From: Bradyrhizobium betae
Lineage (GTDB): Bacteria > Pseudomonadota > Alphaproteobacteria > Rhizobiales > Xanthobacteraceae
NCBI RefSeq assembly: GCF_004123905.1
Contig: NZ_MZXW01000035.1
Location: forward strand, 186,001-250,000
Direction: 5' to 3'
DNA: 64,000 bases
In this document: one piece after another, positions 1-8,806 of the stretch
How the letters are laid out: each line of letters begins with the position of its first letter
Numbering within the stretch: position 1 is the stretch's first letter
Made by a program: the position numbers and the translations under genes
Notes under the pieces: model-generated
The model's input: only the letters and a program-made list of their open reading frames with translations
Told to the model about the DNA's origin: nothing
Databases searched by the model: none

Positions 1-25
1 CGTCGACGGGGTTGTAGAGGGGACG

Positions 26-164
26 GTCTCGTGTCCCGGACGCGGCGCAGCGCGTAAGCGGTGCGACGCAGAGCCGGGACCCAGAAATCTTGCCGTGCGA
101 CGAAGCGTGGGCCCCGGCTCAGCAGCGCATCACTGCGTGCTGCGCTGCGTCCGGGGCACGAGAC
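26..164. repeat. Large imperfect inverted repeat at the 3' end of aspS
   Basis: The left arm GTCTCGTGTCCCGGACGC (26-43) matches the reverse complement of GCGTCCGGGGCACGAGAC (147-164) with one mismatch. More GC-rich complementary sequence lies between the arms (CGCAGAGCCGGGACCC near 66 against GGGCCCCGGCTC near 110). The right arm ends 1 base from the aspS stop codon, so the element is transcribed as the 3' end of that mRNA and could act as terminator or RNA stabiliser. Similar GC-rich palindromes are scattered in Bradyrhizobium genomes; that family assignment is from memory. Confidence 0.65.
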
Positions 165-165
165 T

Positions 166-1938
166 TCACTTCTGCGGCAGGTTCACCCGCACATGCAGCT
201 CGCGGAGCTGTTTTGTGCTGGCTTCCGACGGCGCGCCCATCAGCAGGTCCATAGCCTGCTGGTTCATCGGAAACAGCGATATCTCGCGCAGATTGTTGGT
301 GCCGCACAAAAGCATCACGATGCGGTCGACGCCCGCGGCCATGCCGCCATGCGGCGGCGCGCCGTACTGGAAGGCGCGGTACATACCACCAAAACGGTCG
401 ACCACTTCCTGCTCGCCGTAACCTGCGATTTCGAACGCCTTCACCATCGCTTCCGGCACATGGTTGCGGATGCCGCCCGAGGCGATCTCGTAGCCGTTGC
501 AGGTGATGTCGTACTGAAACGCCTTGATGGTCAGCGGATCCTGGCCCGTCAGCGCCTCGAGTCCGCCCTGCGGCATCGAGAACGGGTTGTGCGAGAAGTC
601 GACCTTCTTGTCGTCCTCGTTGTACTCGTACATCGGGAAGTCGACGATCCAGGCGAGCTCGAACCGCTCCTTGTCGGTGAGGTTCAATTCCTCGCCGACC
701 TTGTTGCGGGCGAGACCTGAGAACTTCCAGAACTTGTCGGGATCGCCGGCGACGAAGAAGGCGGCATCGCCTTCCTTGACGCCGATCTGCGCGCGGATCG
801 CAGCGGTGCGCTCCGGCCCGATGTTGTTCGCAAGGGGACCTGCACCCTCGCCGCCCTCGCGCCACATGATATAGCCGAGGCCGGGCTGGCCTTCGCCCTG
901 CGCCCACGAGTTCATGCGGTCACAGAAGGCGCGGCTGCCGCCGCCCGGTGCCGGGATCGCCCAGACCTGGTTCTTGGGGTCTTCGAGCATGCGCGCGAAC
1001 ACCTTGAAGCCGGAGCCGCGGAAATGCTCGGAGACGTCCTGCATCTCGATGGGGTTGCGCAGGTCCGGCTTGTCGCTGCCGTATTTGCGGAGCGCTTCGG
1101 CGAACGGAATGCGGCGCCAGTTCTTGCTCACCGGCTTGCCCTTGGCGAACTCCTCGAACACGCCCGTGATGACGGGCTCCATCGCCGCGAACACGTCTTC
1201 CTGCGTGACAAAGCTCATCTCGACGTCGAGCTGGTAGAACTCGCCCGGCAGACGGTCGGCGCGCGGGTCCTCGTCGCGGAAGCAGGGCGCGATCTGGAAG
1301 TAGCGGTCGAAGCCCGACATCATCAGCAGCTGCTTGTACTGCTGCGGCGCCTGCGGCAGCGCGTAGAACTTGCCGGGATGGATGCGCGAGGGCACCAGGA
1401 AGTCGCGCGCGCCTTCCGGCGAGGACGCCGTCAGGATCGGGGTGTTGAACTCGAAGAAGCCCTGCCCCTCCATGCGCCGGCGCATGGACTTGATGATCTC
1501 GATGCGCGTCATGATATTCTGGTGCAGCTTTTCGCGGCGCAGATCGAGGAAGCGGTATTTTAGGCGGATGTCTTCAGGATATTCCTGGTCGCCGAACACC
1601 GGCAGCGGCAAATCGCCGGCCGGGCCCAGCACCTCGATCTCGCTGACATAGATCTCGATCTTGCCGGTCGGCAGATCGTCATTGTCGGTGCCCTCAGGAC
1701 GGCGGCGGACCTTGCCGTCCATCTTGACCACGAATTCCGAACGTAGCTTTTCGGCCTGCGCAAACGCCGGCGAGTCCGGGTCGACCACGCATTGGGTCAG
1801 GCCATAATGGTCACGCAGGTCGATGAACAGCACGCCGCCATGGTCGCGAACGCGATGGACCCAGCCCGAGAGGCGGGTCGTCTCGCCGATGTTGCTCTCG
1901 CGGAGCGCGCCGCATGTATGTGACCGGTAGCGATGCAT
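166..1938 (-). CDS. aspS: Aspartate--tRNA ligase
   Basis: Cytosolic class II aminoacyl-tRNA synthetase that charges tRNA(Asp) with aspartate using ATP. The 590-residue length is normal for the bacterial type. An N-terminal OB-fold anticodon-binding domain (RLSGWVHRVRDHGG, about 22-35) is followed by the class II core. Motif 2 is FRDEDPRADRLPGEF (about 220-235) and motif 3 contains GVDRIVMLLCGTNNLREI near the C-terminus. The insertion between them (about 290-420) is the bacterial GAD domain. The ATG start at 1938 follows GGGACGACC. Whether it also charges tRNA(Asn), which needs gatCAB, cannot be judged here. It is divergent from selO across about 197 bases. Confidence 0.97.
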   Translation of the reverse strand: MHRYRSHTCGALRESNIGETTRLSGWVHRVRDHGGVLFIDLRDHYGLTQCVVDPDSPAFAQAEKLRSEFVVKMDGKVRRRPEGTDNDDLPTGKIEIYVSEIEVLGPAGDLPLPVFGDQEYPEDIRLKYRFLDLRREKLHQNIMTRIEIIKSMRRRMEGQGFFEFNTPILTASSPEGARDFLVPSRIHPGKFYALPQAPQQYKQLLMMSGFDRYFQIAPCFRDEDPRADRLPGEFYQLDVEMSFVTQEDVFAAMEPVITGVFEEFAKGKPVSKNWRRIPFAEALRKYGSDKPDLRNPIEMQDVSEHFRGSGFKVFARMLEDPKNQVWAIPAPGGGSRAFCDRMNSWAQGEGQPGLGYIMWREGGEGAGPLANNIGPERTAAIRAQIGVKEGDAAFFVAGDPDKFWKFSGLARNKVGEELNLTDKERFELAWIVDFPMYEYNEDDKKVDFSHNPFSMPQGGLEALTGQDPLTIKAFQYDITCNGYEIASGGIRNHVPEAMVKAFEIAGYGEQEVVDRFGGMYRAFQYGAPPHGGMAAGVDRIVMLLCGTNNLREISLFPMNQQAMDLLMGAPSEASTKQLRELHVRVNLPQK

Positions 1939-2135
1939 GGTCGTCCCAAAATCAATGTCGGAGGGGTCGAATCGGACGACCTGTCACGGCCGGTCCGAAG
2001 TTGCGGCAGGGTTTACCCGACGAGGAACGGGGCGGCAACCAAGGGAAAGCCCTGTTTTGAGCCCGAACTGGCCATTTTTAGCCGATTGAGCCTCAAGCCT
2101 TTGCCGATCCGCGTTCCCCGCCTATCTTTACCGCC

Positions 2136-3608
2136 ATGACCGTTCATTTCCCCTTCCAGAACTCCTATTCGGCGCTGCCGGACAGCTTCTTCGCCCGCGT
2201 TGCGCCGACCCCTGTGGCCGCGCCCCGGCTGATCAAGCTGAACCGGCCCTTGGCGGTCGAGCTCGGGCTCGATCCTGATATGCTGGAGACCCCTGAGGGT
2301 GCCGCAATCCTTGCGGGCAAGACGGTTCCCGTCGGCGCCGACCCGATCGCCATGGCCTATGCCGGCCACCAGTTCGGGCAGTTCGTGCCCCAGCTCGGCG
2401 ACGGCCGCGCCATCCTGCTGGGCGAGGTCATCGACAGAGGCGGCGTCCGCCGCGACATCCAGCTCAAGGGAAGCGGCCCCACCCCGTTCTCCCGCCGCGG
2501 CGATGGCCGCGCCGCGCTTGGCCCCGTGCTGCGCGAATACATTGTCAGCGAAGCGATGTATGCGCTCGGCATTCCGACCACGCGCTCGCTTGCCGCCGTC
2601 GTCACCGGCGAGCACGTCATCCGCGAGACCGCGCTGCCCGGTGCCGTGCTCACCCGCGTTGCCTCCAGCCACATCCGCGTCGGCACCTTCCAGTTCTTTG
2701 CCGTCCGCCGCGACACCGATGCCATCCGCCGGCTCGCCGACCACGTGATCACCAGGCACTATCCGGACCTGCTTCATGCCGAGCGGCCCTATCATGCGTT
2801 GCTTGCCGGTGTCGTGGCGCGCCAGGCCGAGCTCATCGCGCGCTGGCTGCTGGTCGGCTTCATCCACGGCGTGATGAACACCGACAACTCTTCCATCTCC
2901 GGCGAGACCATCGACTACGGCCCTTGCGCCTTCATGGATGCCTACAACCCTTCGCAGGTGTTCTCCTCCATCGACGAGATGGGCCGCTACGCCTATGCCA
3001 ACCAGCCGCGCATCGCGCTGTGGAATCTGACGCGGCTCGCCGAATGCCTGCTGCCGCTGTTCTCCGACGACCAGGAGAAGGCGGTCGCGGAAGCCCAGGA
3101 TATTCTCGGCGCCTTCTCGGAGACGTTCAGCGCGGCCTATCAAGCCGGTCTGCGCAAGAAGGTCGGGCTGTTCACCGAGCGCGACGGCGACGACGCTCTG
3201 ATCCAGGACCTGCTCGACGCCATGGCCAAGAACCAGGCCGACTTCACGCTGACATTCCGCAAGCTCGGCGATGCCGGGGGCGATGACGCCACTGACGTCC
3301 GCACGCAGTTCATGGAGCCCGCAGCCTTCGACGAGTGGGCCGGACGCTGGCGCGCGCGCATCGCGCTGGAGCCGCAGAGCACGACTGAGCGGCAAGCGGC
3401 GATGCATGCCGTCAATCCAATCTTCATCCCGCGCAACCACCGCGTCGAGACCGTGATCCAGGCCGCGGTGAACGATGACGACTACGCGCCGTTCGAGGAA
3501 TTGGTGAAGGTGCTGGCGAAGCCGTTCGAGGAGCAGCCGGAGTATGCGGCTTACGCCGATCCGCCGCTGCCGGATCAGCGGGTGCTGCAGACGTTCTGCG
3601 GGACATGA
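2136..3608 (+). CDS. selO: Protein adenylyltransferase SelO (YdiU/UPF0061 family)
   Basis: Pseudokinase-fold enzyme that transfers AMP from ATP to hydroxyl side chains of target proteins; in E. coli it is linked to redox stress. The 490-residue length matches bacterial SelO. Visible family signatures are YAGHQFGQFVPQLGDGRA (about 74-91), the glycine-rich GSGPTPFSRRGDGRAALG, the catalytic segment HGVMNTDN (about 245-252) and the metal-binding DYGPCAF (about 260-266). The C-terminus ends Cys-Gly-Thr, placing a Cys where animal homologues carry selenocysteine. It stands alone, divergent from aspS and convergent with the autotransporter downstream. No clear Shine-Dalgarno precedes the ATG. Confidence 0.95.
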   Translation: MTVHFPFQNSYSALPDSFFARVAPTPVAAPRLIKLNRPLAVELGLDPDMLETPEGAAILAGKTVPVGADPIAMAYAGHQFGQFVPQLGDGRAILLGEVIDRGGVRRDIQLKGSGPTPFSRRGDGRAALGPVLREYIVSEAMYALGIPTTRSLAAVVTGEHVIRETALPGAVLTRVASSHIRVGTFQFFAVRRDTDAIRRLADHVITRHYPDLLHAERPYHALLAGVVARQAELIARWLLVGFIHGVMNTDNSSISGETIDYGPCAFMDAYNPSQVFSSIDEMGRYAYANQPRIALWNLTRLAECLLPLFSDDQEKAVAEAQDILGAFSETFSAAYQAGLRKKVGLFTERDGDDALIQDLLDAMAKNQADFTLTFRKLGDAGGDDATDVRTQFMEPAAFDEWAGRWRARIALEPQSTTERQAAMHAVNPIFIPRNHRVETVIQAAVNDDDYAPFEELVKVLAKPFEEQPEYAAYADPPLPDQRVLQTFCGT

Positions 3609-3627
3609 GGGGCGGCTGTCCCCTTTT
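3609..3627 (+). terminator. Possible short terminator after selO
   Basis: GGGG (3609-3612), a 7-base loop and CCCC (3620-3623) are followed by TTTT. It sits in the 30-base gap between the convergent selO and autotransporter genes. The stem is only 4 bp, so this is a weak call. Confidence 0.35.
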
Positions 3628-3638
3628 CCGATGCACGG

Positions 3639-6600
3639 CTACCAGGCGTAGCGCACGACGCCTTTGCCGGCGTAGGAGCGTGTGACGTTGGAGAATTCGC
3701 CCTCGAATGTCGCCGCGGCCGACCACCCGTTCAGCCACTTCCTCTCGATCGCACCGGTCACGAGTGCGGCGTCGGCGGCCATGGCTGCACCGTTCACGAC
3801 GAAGCTCGCGCCGGGCAGTGCCTGGAAGGTCGCCCCGACGGCACGATCCGGATTGAAGTCGTGCGCCCAGGCGGCGCGCCCGCGCAGCGTGACGATACCG
3901 TCCGACGCCGCAAACGATTTGTCGGTCCGCAGGCCGAGTTCGCTGCGCGTATCCGTGACGCTCTTGCCGTTGTAGGCCAGCGCAAACTGGTCGGTGCCGA
4001 CGATCGCGTGCTCGGCATAGGAGGGCAGATCGAAGATGGTGAACTGTGCAGCGGCATAGGGCGCAAGGCCAATGCCCTGCTTCACAAAGCGATAGCCGCC
4101 CTCGAGCCGGCCGGAATAGGCATTGGCATTGAACTCGGCACGCAGTCGATCGACACCCGCGACGGTGACCGTGCGATCGGTGACGACATCCTGCCAGCCA
4201 TAGGCGAACGCGCCGGAGATGTAGGCGGGACCGACGACGTGCCGGACATGCACGCCGGCCTGGAACAGGTCGGAGCGGCCGCCGCCCAGATTGTTGGCGG
4301 CGGTGAAATTCGTGCCGCCGCCGGCGAGTGCAAAGCCGACCAGCGTGTTGCGCGAGATGCGATAGTCAGCGCCGACCGCCGTACCGTAGAGGCTGCTGGT
4401 GGTGTTGTTCGAGCCGGTGGCAATGCTGCCGTCGGTCGTCTGCGAGCCGCCAAAACCCGCCGCCCATACGCTCCAGCGCTGCCCGAACGAGGGGGCAGGA
4501 GGCGCCTTGGTGGACATGGCCGCGTAGGCCTCGCGCTCACGCCTCCCGCCTCCCTTGCCGCTTGCCGCATAAGCTATGCTCTCCTCGGCGTAAGCGTTGG
4601 AGGCGCCATCCGGGCCCACGGCATCGTCACGCCCGGCGACGAACGGATCCGTCATCACTCCCATGAACTGGATCATGGCGCCGAACGTGGTCTGCTGCGG
4701 CGCGCTCCCGACCTCGCCGGACAGTTGGGCCAGCCCGGCCGGCCCAAGGCCGCCGAACGCCATCGGGATGGTGCCGTTCGTGTTGAAGAAGTTGATGATC
4801 GCGTTGCCGACGTTCTGCTGATTGCCGTTCAGGCCGCCCGACGGCGGTGCGAAATCCAGTGCGAGATTCAGATAGGCGTGGTTCGTGTCCTGGCTCAAGC
4901 TGGTGTGAAAGCCCGTCGGCAGCCCGAGCGAGAGCACGGTGGGATCGAACGAGCCCGTGATGCTGCCGGCGCTGAGGATGGTGTATCGCTTCGCGACATA
5001 GCTGCCGGGGATAAAGGCGACGCCTACCGTGGCGCCGCCGAGCGATGCATTGCCGGTCACGGTCGCGAAGGTCGAGGTCGTGGGATTGACGAAGACGAGA
5101 TAGGCCGCGTCGGACTGCATCGCGAGACTCGCGAGCGTCATCGACGTGCCCGGCGTGAAGCTGCCAGGCGCGAGCAAGCCGCCGGCGTTGACCTGGGTTG
5201 CGCCGAGCGTGCCGGATCCATTGAGCGCCCCGCCGATGCCGACCGTCACAGCCGATGCCCCGAGCGAGCCATTCACCATGAGGGTGCCGGCATTCACGGT
5301 CGTGGTGCCGGTGTATGTGCCGCTATCGCCCGAGAGCAACATCGTTCCGGAGCCGGTCTTCACGAAATTGCCGGTGCCGGTCATCGAGCCGGCAAACGTC
5401 GAATCCGAATTGTCGCCTCCGACGGTCAAAGTGAATCCACCAACGTCGGCCTGGGTACCCGCGACGCCCGCAAGCGACCCGTAGGTCGCGCCGCCCGACG
5501 TCGAGTAAACCTGCGATCCGCTGGCTGCCAGGTTCACACGGCCGGAGACGCTGCCTCCGTAGCTGTTCATCGAGGCAAGGCTGCCCGAAAGCGTGAGGTT
5601 TCCGTTGATGGTACCGTAGAGCTGGATGTATCCGCCGGCGGTGTCGACCGATCCATTGATCCTGCCGGTCGTATCGACAACGAGGTTGCCGCCGAATGCA
5701 TTGGCAAAGCTATTCGTCGCGTTCACCGTTCCCGAGACGATCATATTGCCATTGTTGACGACATTGGCCGCCGTCAGCGACCGTCCCGCATTGATCTGCG
5801 TAAAATAGATCATGCCGGCAGCGTTGTTGGTGAATGTGCTGATGCCGGTGATGTCGCCACCCGATACCGTGAAGTACGCACCGTCGCCGGCAGTCACAGC
5901 GCCGTTGGCAAGCAGATTCCCGGTGACAGTGAAGTTGCCGCCGGTTTGATTGGTGATCCCGCCATTGATCGTGCCGGCGGCATTCACCGTACCGGCGTTC
6001 GTGAGCCCGCCATTGACCGTGCCCGTGCTGGTGAACGTCGCGCCGGCGGCGTTGGTGATCCCGGCGGTCGTCGTGACCGTTCCGCCGTTTGTAAACGTAC
6101 CCGCATTGTTGGCGATGCTGGTCGCGCCCAGTGTACGGCCCGCTGAGACCTGGACGGCACTGGCCGAGGTCGAATTGTTCGTGAGCGCAGTCAGGCCCGT
6201 GAAGTCGCCGCCAGAGACGAGAAGGCGTCCCGTGCCGTTGTTGTCGAATGTACTATTGGCCGTCACAATACCGGTGATGGAGAACGTTCCGGCTGCGAAA
6301 TTGCCGTTCGCACCGTTGAGGGCTCCACCGCTGGCAATCACCGTGCCATTACTGTTGGTGATGCCGCCATTCGTTGAACCGGCCGTCTGCGTATAGGTGC
6401 CGTAGTTCAGCACCGCTGAATTCATCGTTCCGGAATTGACGAACTGGGCCCCCGTATTGTTGAGCGTGCCGCTCGGTGCAACTGTGACGGTGCCGTTGTT
6501 AGTGAACGTCCCACTATTGTTGCTGATAGCCGCGAGGTTTAACGTCCGCGTCGCCGACACCACCACGGCGTTTGCCGAGGTCGAGCTGTTGTTGAGATCC

Positions 6601-7583
6601 GAGTGAATACCTGTCAAATCGCCGCCCGACACCAACAGCTGCGCGGTGCCAGAGTTGAGCCAAGTATTGTCTGTCGACAGTGCGCCCGTCACATTGAGCA
6701 CACTGGTGCCCATATTGAAAACGGCGCTAACCGTACCCTGCGCATTCACGGTGGAGTTTGTGCTGCTCAGTTGGGTCTGGATGGTGCCGGTGGTTGTCAA
6801 CGTACCGCCGGTCAGGGTCATGCCAGCGTTGATGGAGCCGCTGTTGGTGGTCGTTCCGGCGCTCTGTGTCACGGCACCGGTAATCGTGCCTCCATTGTTG
6901 TCGAGCGTTCCTGTGTTGCTGACGGAACCGGCCAGGGTGGCGTTGTTGCGGAAGGTAGCGCTGTTGGTGACCGAAGTCGTCAAGCTGCCGCCATTGACCA
7001 GCGTGCCGGCAGTAGCACTGGCGGTGGTGAAAGAATTGGTGCCCGACAGCGTCAGCGTACTTGCCGCGGCCTGCGAGATCGCGGTCCCGGTCATGTTATT
7101 GCTGATCGAGATCGACTGGCCGGCGCTCGCATTGTTGACGATGTTCGGCCCGGCGCCGTTGAAGTTCACGGCCTGGCCGCTGATGGTGAAGCTCTTCGCG
7201 TTGGCACCGAATGTCCAGGAATCGGGCGTGATCGGACCGGCCGTGACCGTAACGGTCGCGCTGCCCGTCGACGAAAACGTCGCAGCCTGCCCCGCATTGA
7301 CCGGTGGCGCCCCCGCCGGCGCAGTGCTCCAGTTGGTGCCGAGATTGTAGTCGGCGGTCGTCGTGGTCGAACCGGCGCCACCCCAGGTCTGCGCACGAAC
7401 ACTCGACAGACTCGTGCTCGCCAACGCGAGGGCGAGCAGGCCTATCTTGGTTGCCCGACCGGCGGTCCGGCTTCGTCTCCGCACTGCCAGGACGCTTTCG
7501 ACCCCACCTGCCCGCGTCTGCTCAAACGGATCAATGACCCCAACGGCCCGACATGCGGGCCTCGAAAAACCTGCCCCGAACAT
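3639..7583 (-). CDS. Large autotransporter (type V secretion), surface protein
   Basis: Predicted type Va autotransporter of 1314 residues. The N-terminus carries an extended signal sequence with hydrophobic core IGLLALALASTSLSSVRAQ (about 47-65). The passenger (about 66-1000) is rich in Gly, Thr, Asn and Ser with short beta-helix repeats such as NNAGTFTNGGTVT, and has an autotransporter-associated strand repeat GTGNFVKTGSGTMLLSGD near residue 745. The C-terminal 280 residues form the beta-barrel, starting near FGQRWSVWAAGFGG and ending in aromatic Trp as outer-membrane barrels do. No catalytic triad is evident, so an adhesin or structural surface role is more likely than an enzyme. It is transcribed alone behind a strong palindrome. 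Confidence 0.88.
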   Translation of the reverse strand: MFGAGFSRPACRAVGVIDPFEQTRAGGVESVLAVRRRSRTAGRATKIGLLALALASTSLSSVRAQTWGGAGSTTTTADYNLGTNWSTAPAGAPPVNAGQAATFSSTGSATVTVTAGPITPDSWTFGANAKSFTISGQAVNFNGAGPNIVNNASAGQSISISNNMTGTAISQAAASTLTLSGTNSFTTASATAGTLVNGGSLTTSVTNSATFRNNATLAGSVSNTGTLDNNGGTITGAVTQSAGTTTNSGSINAGMTLTGGTLTTTGTIQTQLSSTNSTVNAQGTVSAVFNMGTSVLNVTGALSTDNTWLNSGTAQLLVSGGDLTGIHSDLNNSSTSANAVVVSATRTLNLAAISNNSGTFTNNGTVTVAPSGTLNNTGAQFVNSGTMNSAVLNYGTYTQTAGSTNGGITNSNGTVIASGGALNGANGNFAAGTFSITGIVTANSTFDNNGTGRLLVSGGDFTGLTALTNNSTSASAVQVSAGRTLGATSIANNAGTFTNGGTVTTTAGITNAAGATFTSTGTVNGGLTNAGTVNAAGTINGGITNQTGGNFTVTGNLLANGAVTAGDGAYFTVSGGDITGISTFTNNAAGMIYFTQINAGRSLTAANVVNNGNMIVSGTVNATNSFANAFGGNLVVDTTGRINGSVDTAGGYIQLYGTINGNLTLSGSLASMNSYGGSVSGRVNLAASGSQVYSTSGGATYGSLAGVAGTQADVGGFTLTVGGDNSDSTFAGSMTGTGNFVKTGSGTMLLSGDSGTYTGTTTVNAGTLMVNGSLGASAVTVGIGGALNGSGTLGATQVNAGGLLAPGSFTPGTSMTLASLAMQSDAAYLVFVNPTTSTFATVTGNASLGGATVGVAFIPGSYVAKRYTILSAGSITGSFDPTVLSLGLPTGFHTSLSQDTNHAYLNLALDFAPPSGGLNGNQQNVGNAIINFFNTNGTIPMAFGGLGPAGLAQLSGEVGSAPQQTTFGAMIQFMGVMTDPFVAGRDDAVGPDGASNAYAEESIAYAASGKGGGRREREAYAAMSTKAPPAPSFGQRWSVWAAGFGGSQTTDGSIATGSNNTTSSLYGTAVGADYRISRNTLVGFALAGGGTNFTAANNLGGGRSDLFQAGVHVRHVVGPAYISGAFAYGWQDVVTDRTVTVAGVDRLRAEFNANAYSGRLEGGYRFVKQGIGLAPYAAAQFTIFDLPSYAEHAIVGTDQFALAYNGKSVTDTRSELGLRTDKSFAASDGIVTLRGRAAWAHDFNPDRAVGATFQALPGASFVVNGAAMAADAALVTGAIERKWLNGWSAAATFEGEFSNVTRSYAGKGVVRYAW

Positions 7584-7636
7584 TCCAAATTCCAGAACCG
7601 CGTAATGCGTTCGTTTCTAATTATTTCAGACAATTA

Positions 7637-7667
7637 ATGGCTAGCCGGTTCGCGGCCGGCTAGCCAT
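7637..7667. promoter_or_regulatory. Perfect 12-bp palindrome upstream of the autotransporter
   Basis: ATGGCTAGCCGG (7637-7648) and CCGGCTAGCCAT (7656-7667) are exact reverse complements around a 7-base loop. It lies 54 bases upstream of the autotransporter start, in the 370-base divergent spacer (7584-7953) shared with the phosphodiesterase operon. No T-run follows on either side, so it fits an operator or 5'-leader hairpin better than a terminator. Apart from this and the PHO-box-like site I see no gene in the spacer. Confidence 0.5.
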
Positions 7668-7858
7668 GGCTGTGGTTCAACGGGTGATCGAATCCTGTTC
7701 GACTGTGTCTCGACCGCAACATGAGGTTGCGATGCTGCCTCCAAACCGGCGCGGGCCGCGAGCCGCTGAAGCCTCCGGCCGAGACTGTCCTGCTCGGCGA
7801 GACGACCGCCGCTGCCCCGGGCTGCTCTTCCGCCGGACATTTTCTGCATTGGCCATCG

Positions 7859-7876
7859 CTGTCATCAAACTGAAAC
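7859..7876 (+). promoter_or_regulatory. PHO-box-like site ahead of the phosphodiesterase-ugp operon
   Basis: CTGTCAT-CAAA-CTGAAAC matches the PhoB half-site arrangement (CTGTCAT, 4-base AT-rich spacer, CTGTCAT/C), with a perfect first half and 5 of 7 in the second. It lies 77 bases upstream of the first start codon of an operon for glycerophosphodiester cleavage and glycerol-3-phosphate uptake, classic PhoB targets. PhoB control is inferred from the sequence and the gene functions. Confidence 0.62.
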
Positions 7877-7953
7877 ACTCGCACTCTAACGGGCTGGCAA
7901 CGCGTCTTGCCGGAGGCGCCGATCCTCCAACAGTCCCCGACACACAGCGCGCT

Positions 7954-8805
7954 ATGCCCTTCAAATTCATCCACATCACCGACACGCATCTCGCGAACCC
8001 CGGGCTGAAGCTCTACGGCCTCGATCCGCGCGCCCGGCTGGATGCGGCGATCGCCGACATCAACAAGCACCAGTCCGATGCTGCTTTCGCGGTGGTGACC
8101 GGCGACCTCACCCATTGGGGCGAGGCTGAATCCTACGCCAATTTCGCCGAGGCGATGGCCGCGCTGAAAATCCCGTACATCGCCATGGTCGGCAATCACG
8201 ACAAGCGCGTGGCCTGCCTCGACGGCCTGAAGGCCGCACCACGCGATCCAAACGGCTTCGTGCAGGGCACCCGCACCACCGAGCACGGCCTGTTCGTCTT
8301 CCTCGACACGCTGGACGAGACCAGCCATGCCGGCGAGATGTGCGCAAAACGCCTCGGCTGGCTCGCGAGCACGCTGGCGGCCGCGCCTGTCGACCAGCAG
8401 TTCGTCGTGTTCATGCACCATCCGCCGTTCCCGGTCGGCGTCCACGCGATGGACGAGATCGCGCTGGCGCAGAGCGCCGAATTCGCCGAGGTGATCGCGC
8501 CTTATCGTTCGCGCATCCGCCATCTCTTCTTCGGCCATGTGCACCGGCCGATCTTCGGCAGCTATGGCAATATCCCGTTCTCGACCCTGCGCGGCACCAA
8601 CCACCAGGTCTGGTTCGAGCTCGATGCTTCCGCCACCGACCATCTGGCCAGCCACGAGCCGCCGGCCTACGGCGTCGTTCTGATCGACCATCAGAACCTC
8701 GTCGTGCACAGCCACGATTTCCTCGACACCAGTCTGCGCTTTCCGTTCGAACCACCCGCGGGAGTGGACGGCCGCGACTATGCGCTCAATTTCCCGGCGC
8801 GATGA
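7954..8805 (+). CDS. GpdQ-like metallophosphoesterase (glycerophosphodiesterase / cyclic nucleotide phosphodiesterase type)
   Basis: Binuclear-metal phosphodiesterase of 283 residues, close to the length of GpdQ and CpdA. Metal ligands are in order: D10-x-H12 (ITDTHL), G50-D51 (VTGDLTHWG), N81-H82-D83 (MVGNHD), H155/H156 (FMHHPPF) and the C-terminal G194-H195-V-H197. The start at 7954 puts the first beta-strand FKFIHITDTH at the N-terminus; the longer reading upstream is unlike protein and would cover the PHO-box-like site. There is no signal peptide, so it acts in the cytoplasm. It lies 1 base before ugpA, so the likely role is hydrolysing imported glycerophosphodiesters to glycerol-3-phosphate. 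A cAMP phosphodiesterase remains possible from family membership alone. Confidence 0.85.
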   Translation: MPFKFIHITDTHLANPGLKLYGLDPRARLDAAIADINKHQSDAAFAVVTGDLTHWGEAESYANFAEAMAALKIPYIAMVGNHDKRVACLDGLKAAPRDPNGFVQGTRTTEHGLFVFLDTLDETSHAGEMCAKRLGWLASTLAAAPVDQQFVVFMHHPPFPVGVHAMDEIALAQSAEFAEVIAPYRSRIRHLFFGHVHRPIFGSYGNIPFSTLRGTNHQVWFELDASATDHLASHEPPAYGVVLIDHQNLVVHSHDFLDTSLRFPFEPPAGVDGRDYALNFPAR

Positions 8806-8806
8806 G

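Noticed and set aside
2013..3440. 475-codon open frame antisense to selO
   Set aside because: Arg/Gly/His-rich shadow of a high-GC gene with conserved SelO motifs on the other strand.
3861..6146. 761-codon frame antisense to the autotransporter
   Set aside because: It mirrors the Gly/Thr/Asn-rich passenger; composition (Arg, Ala, Gly, Glu) is that of a shadow frame.
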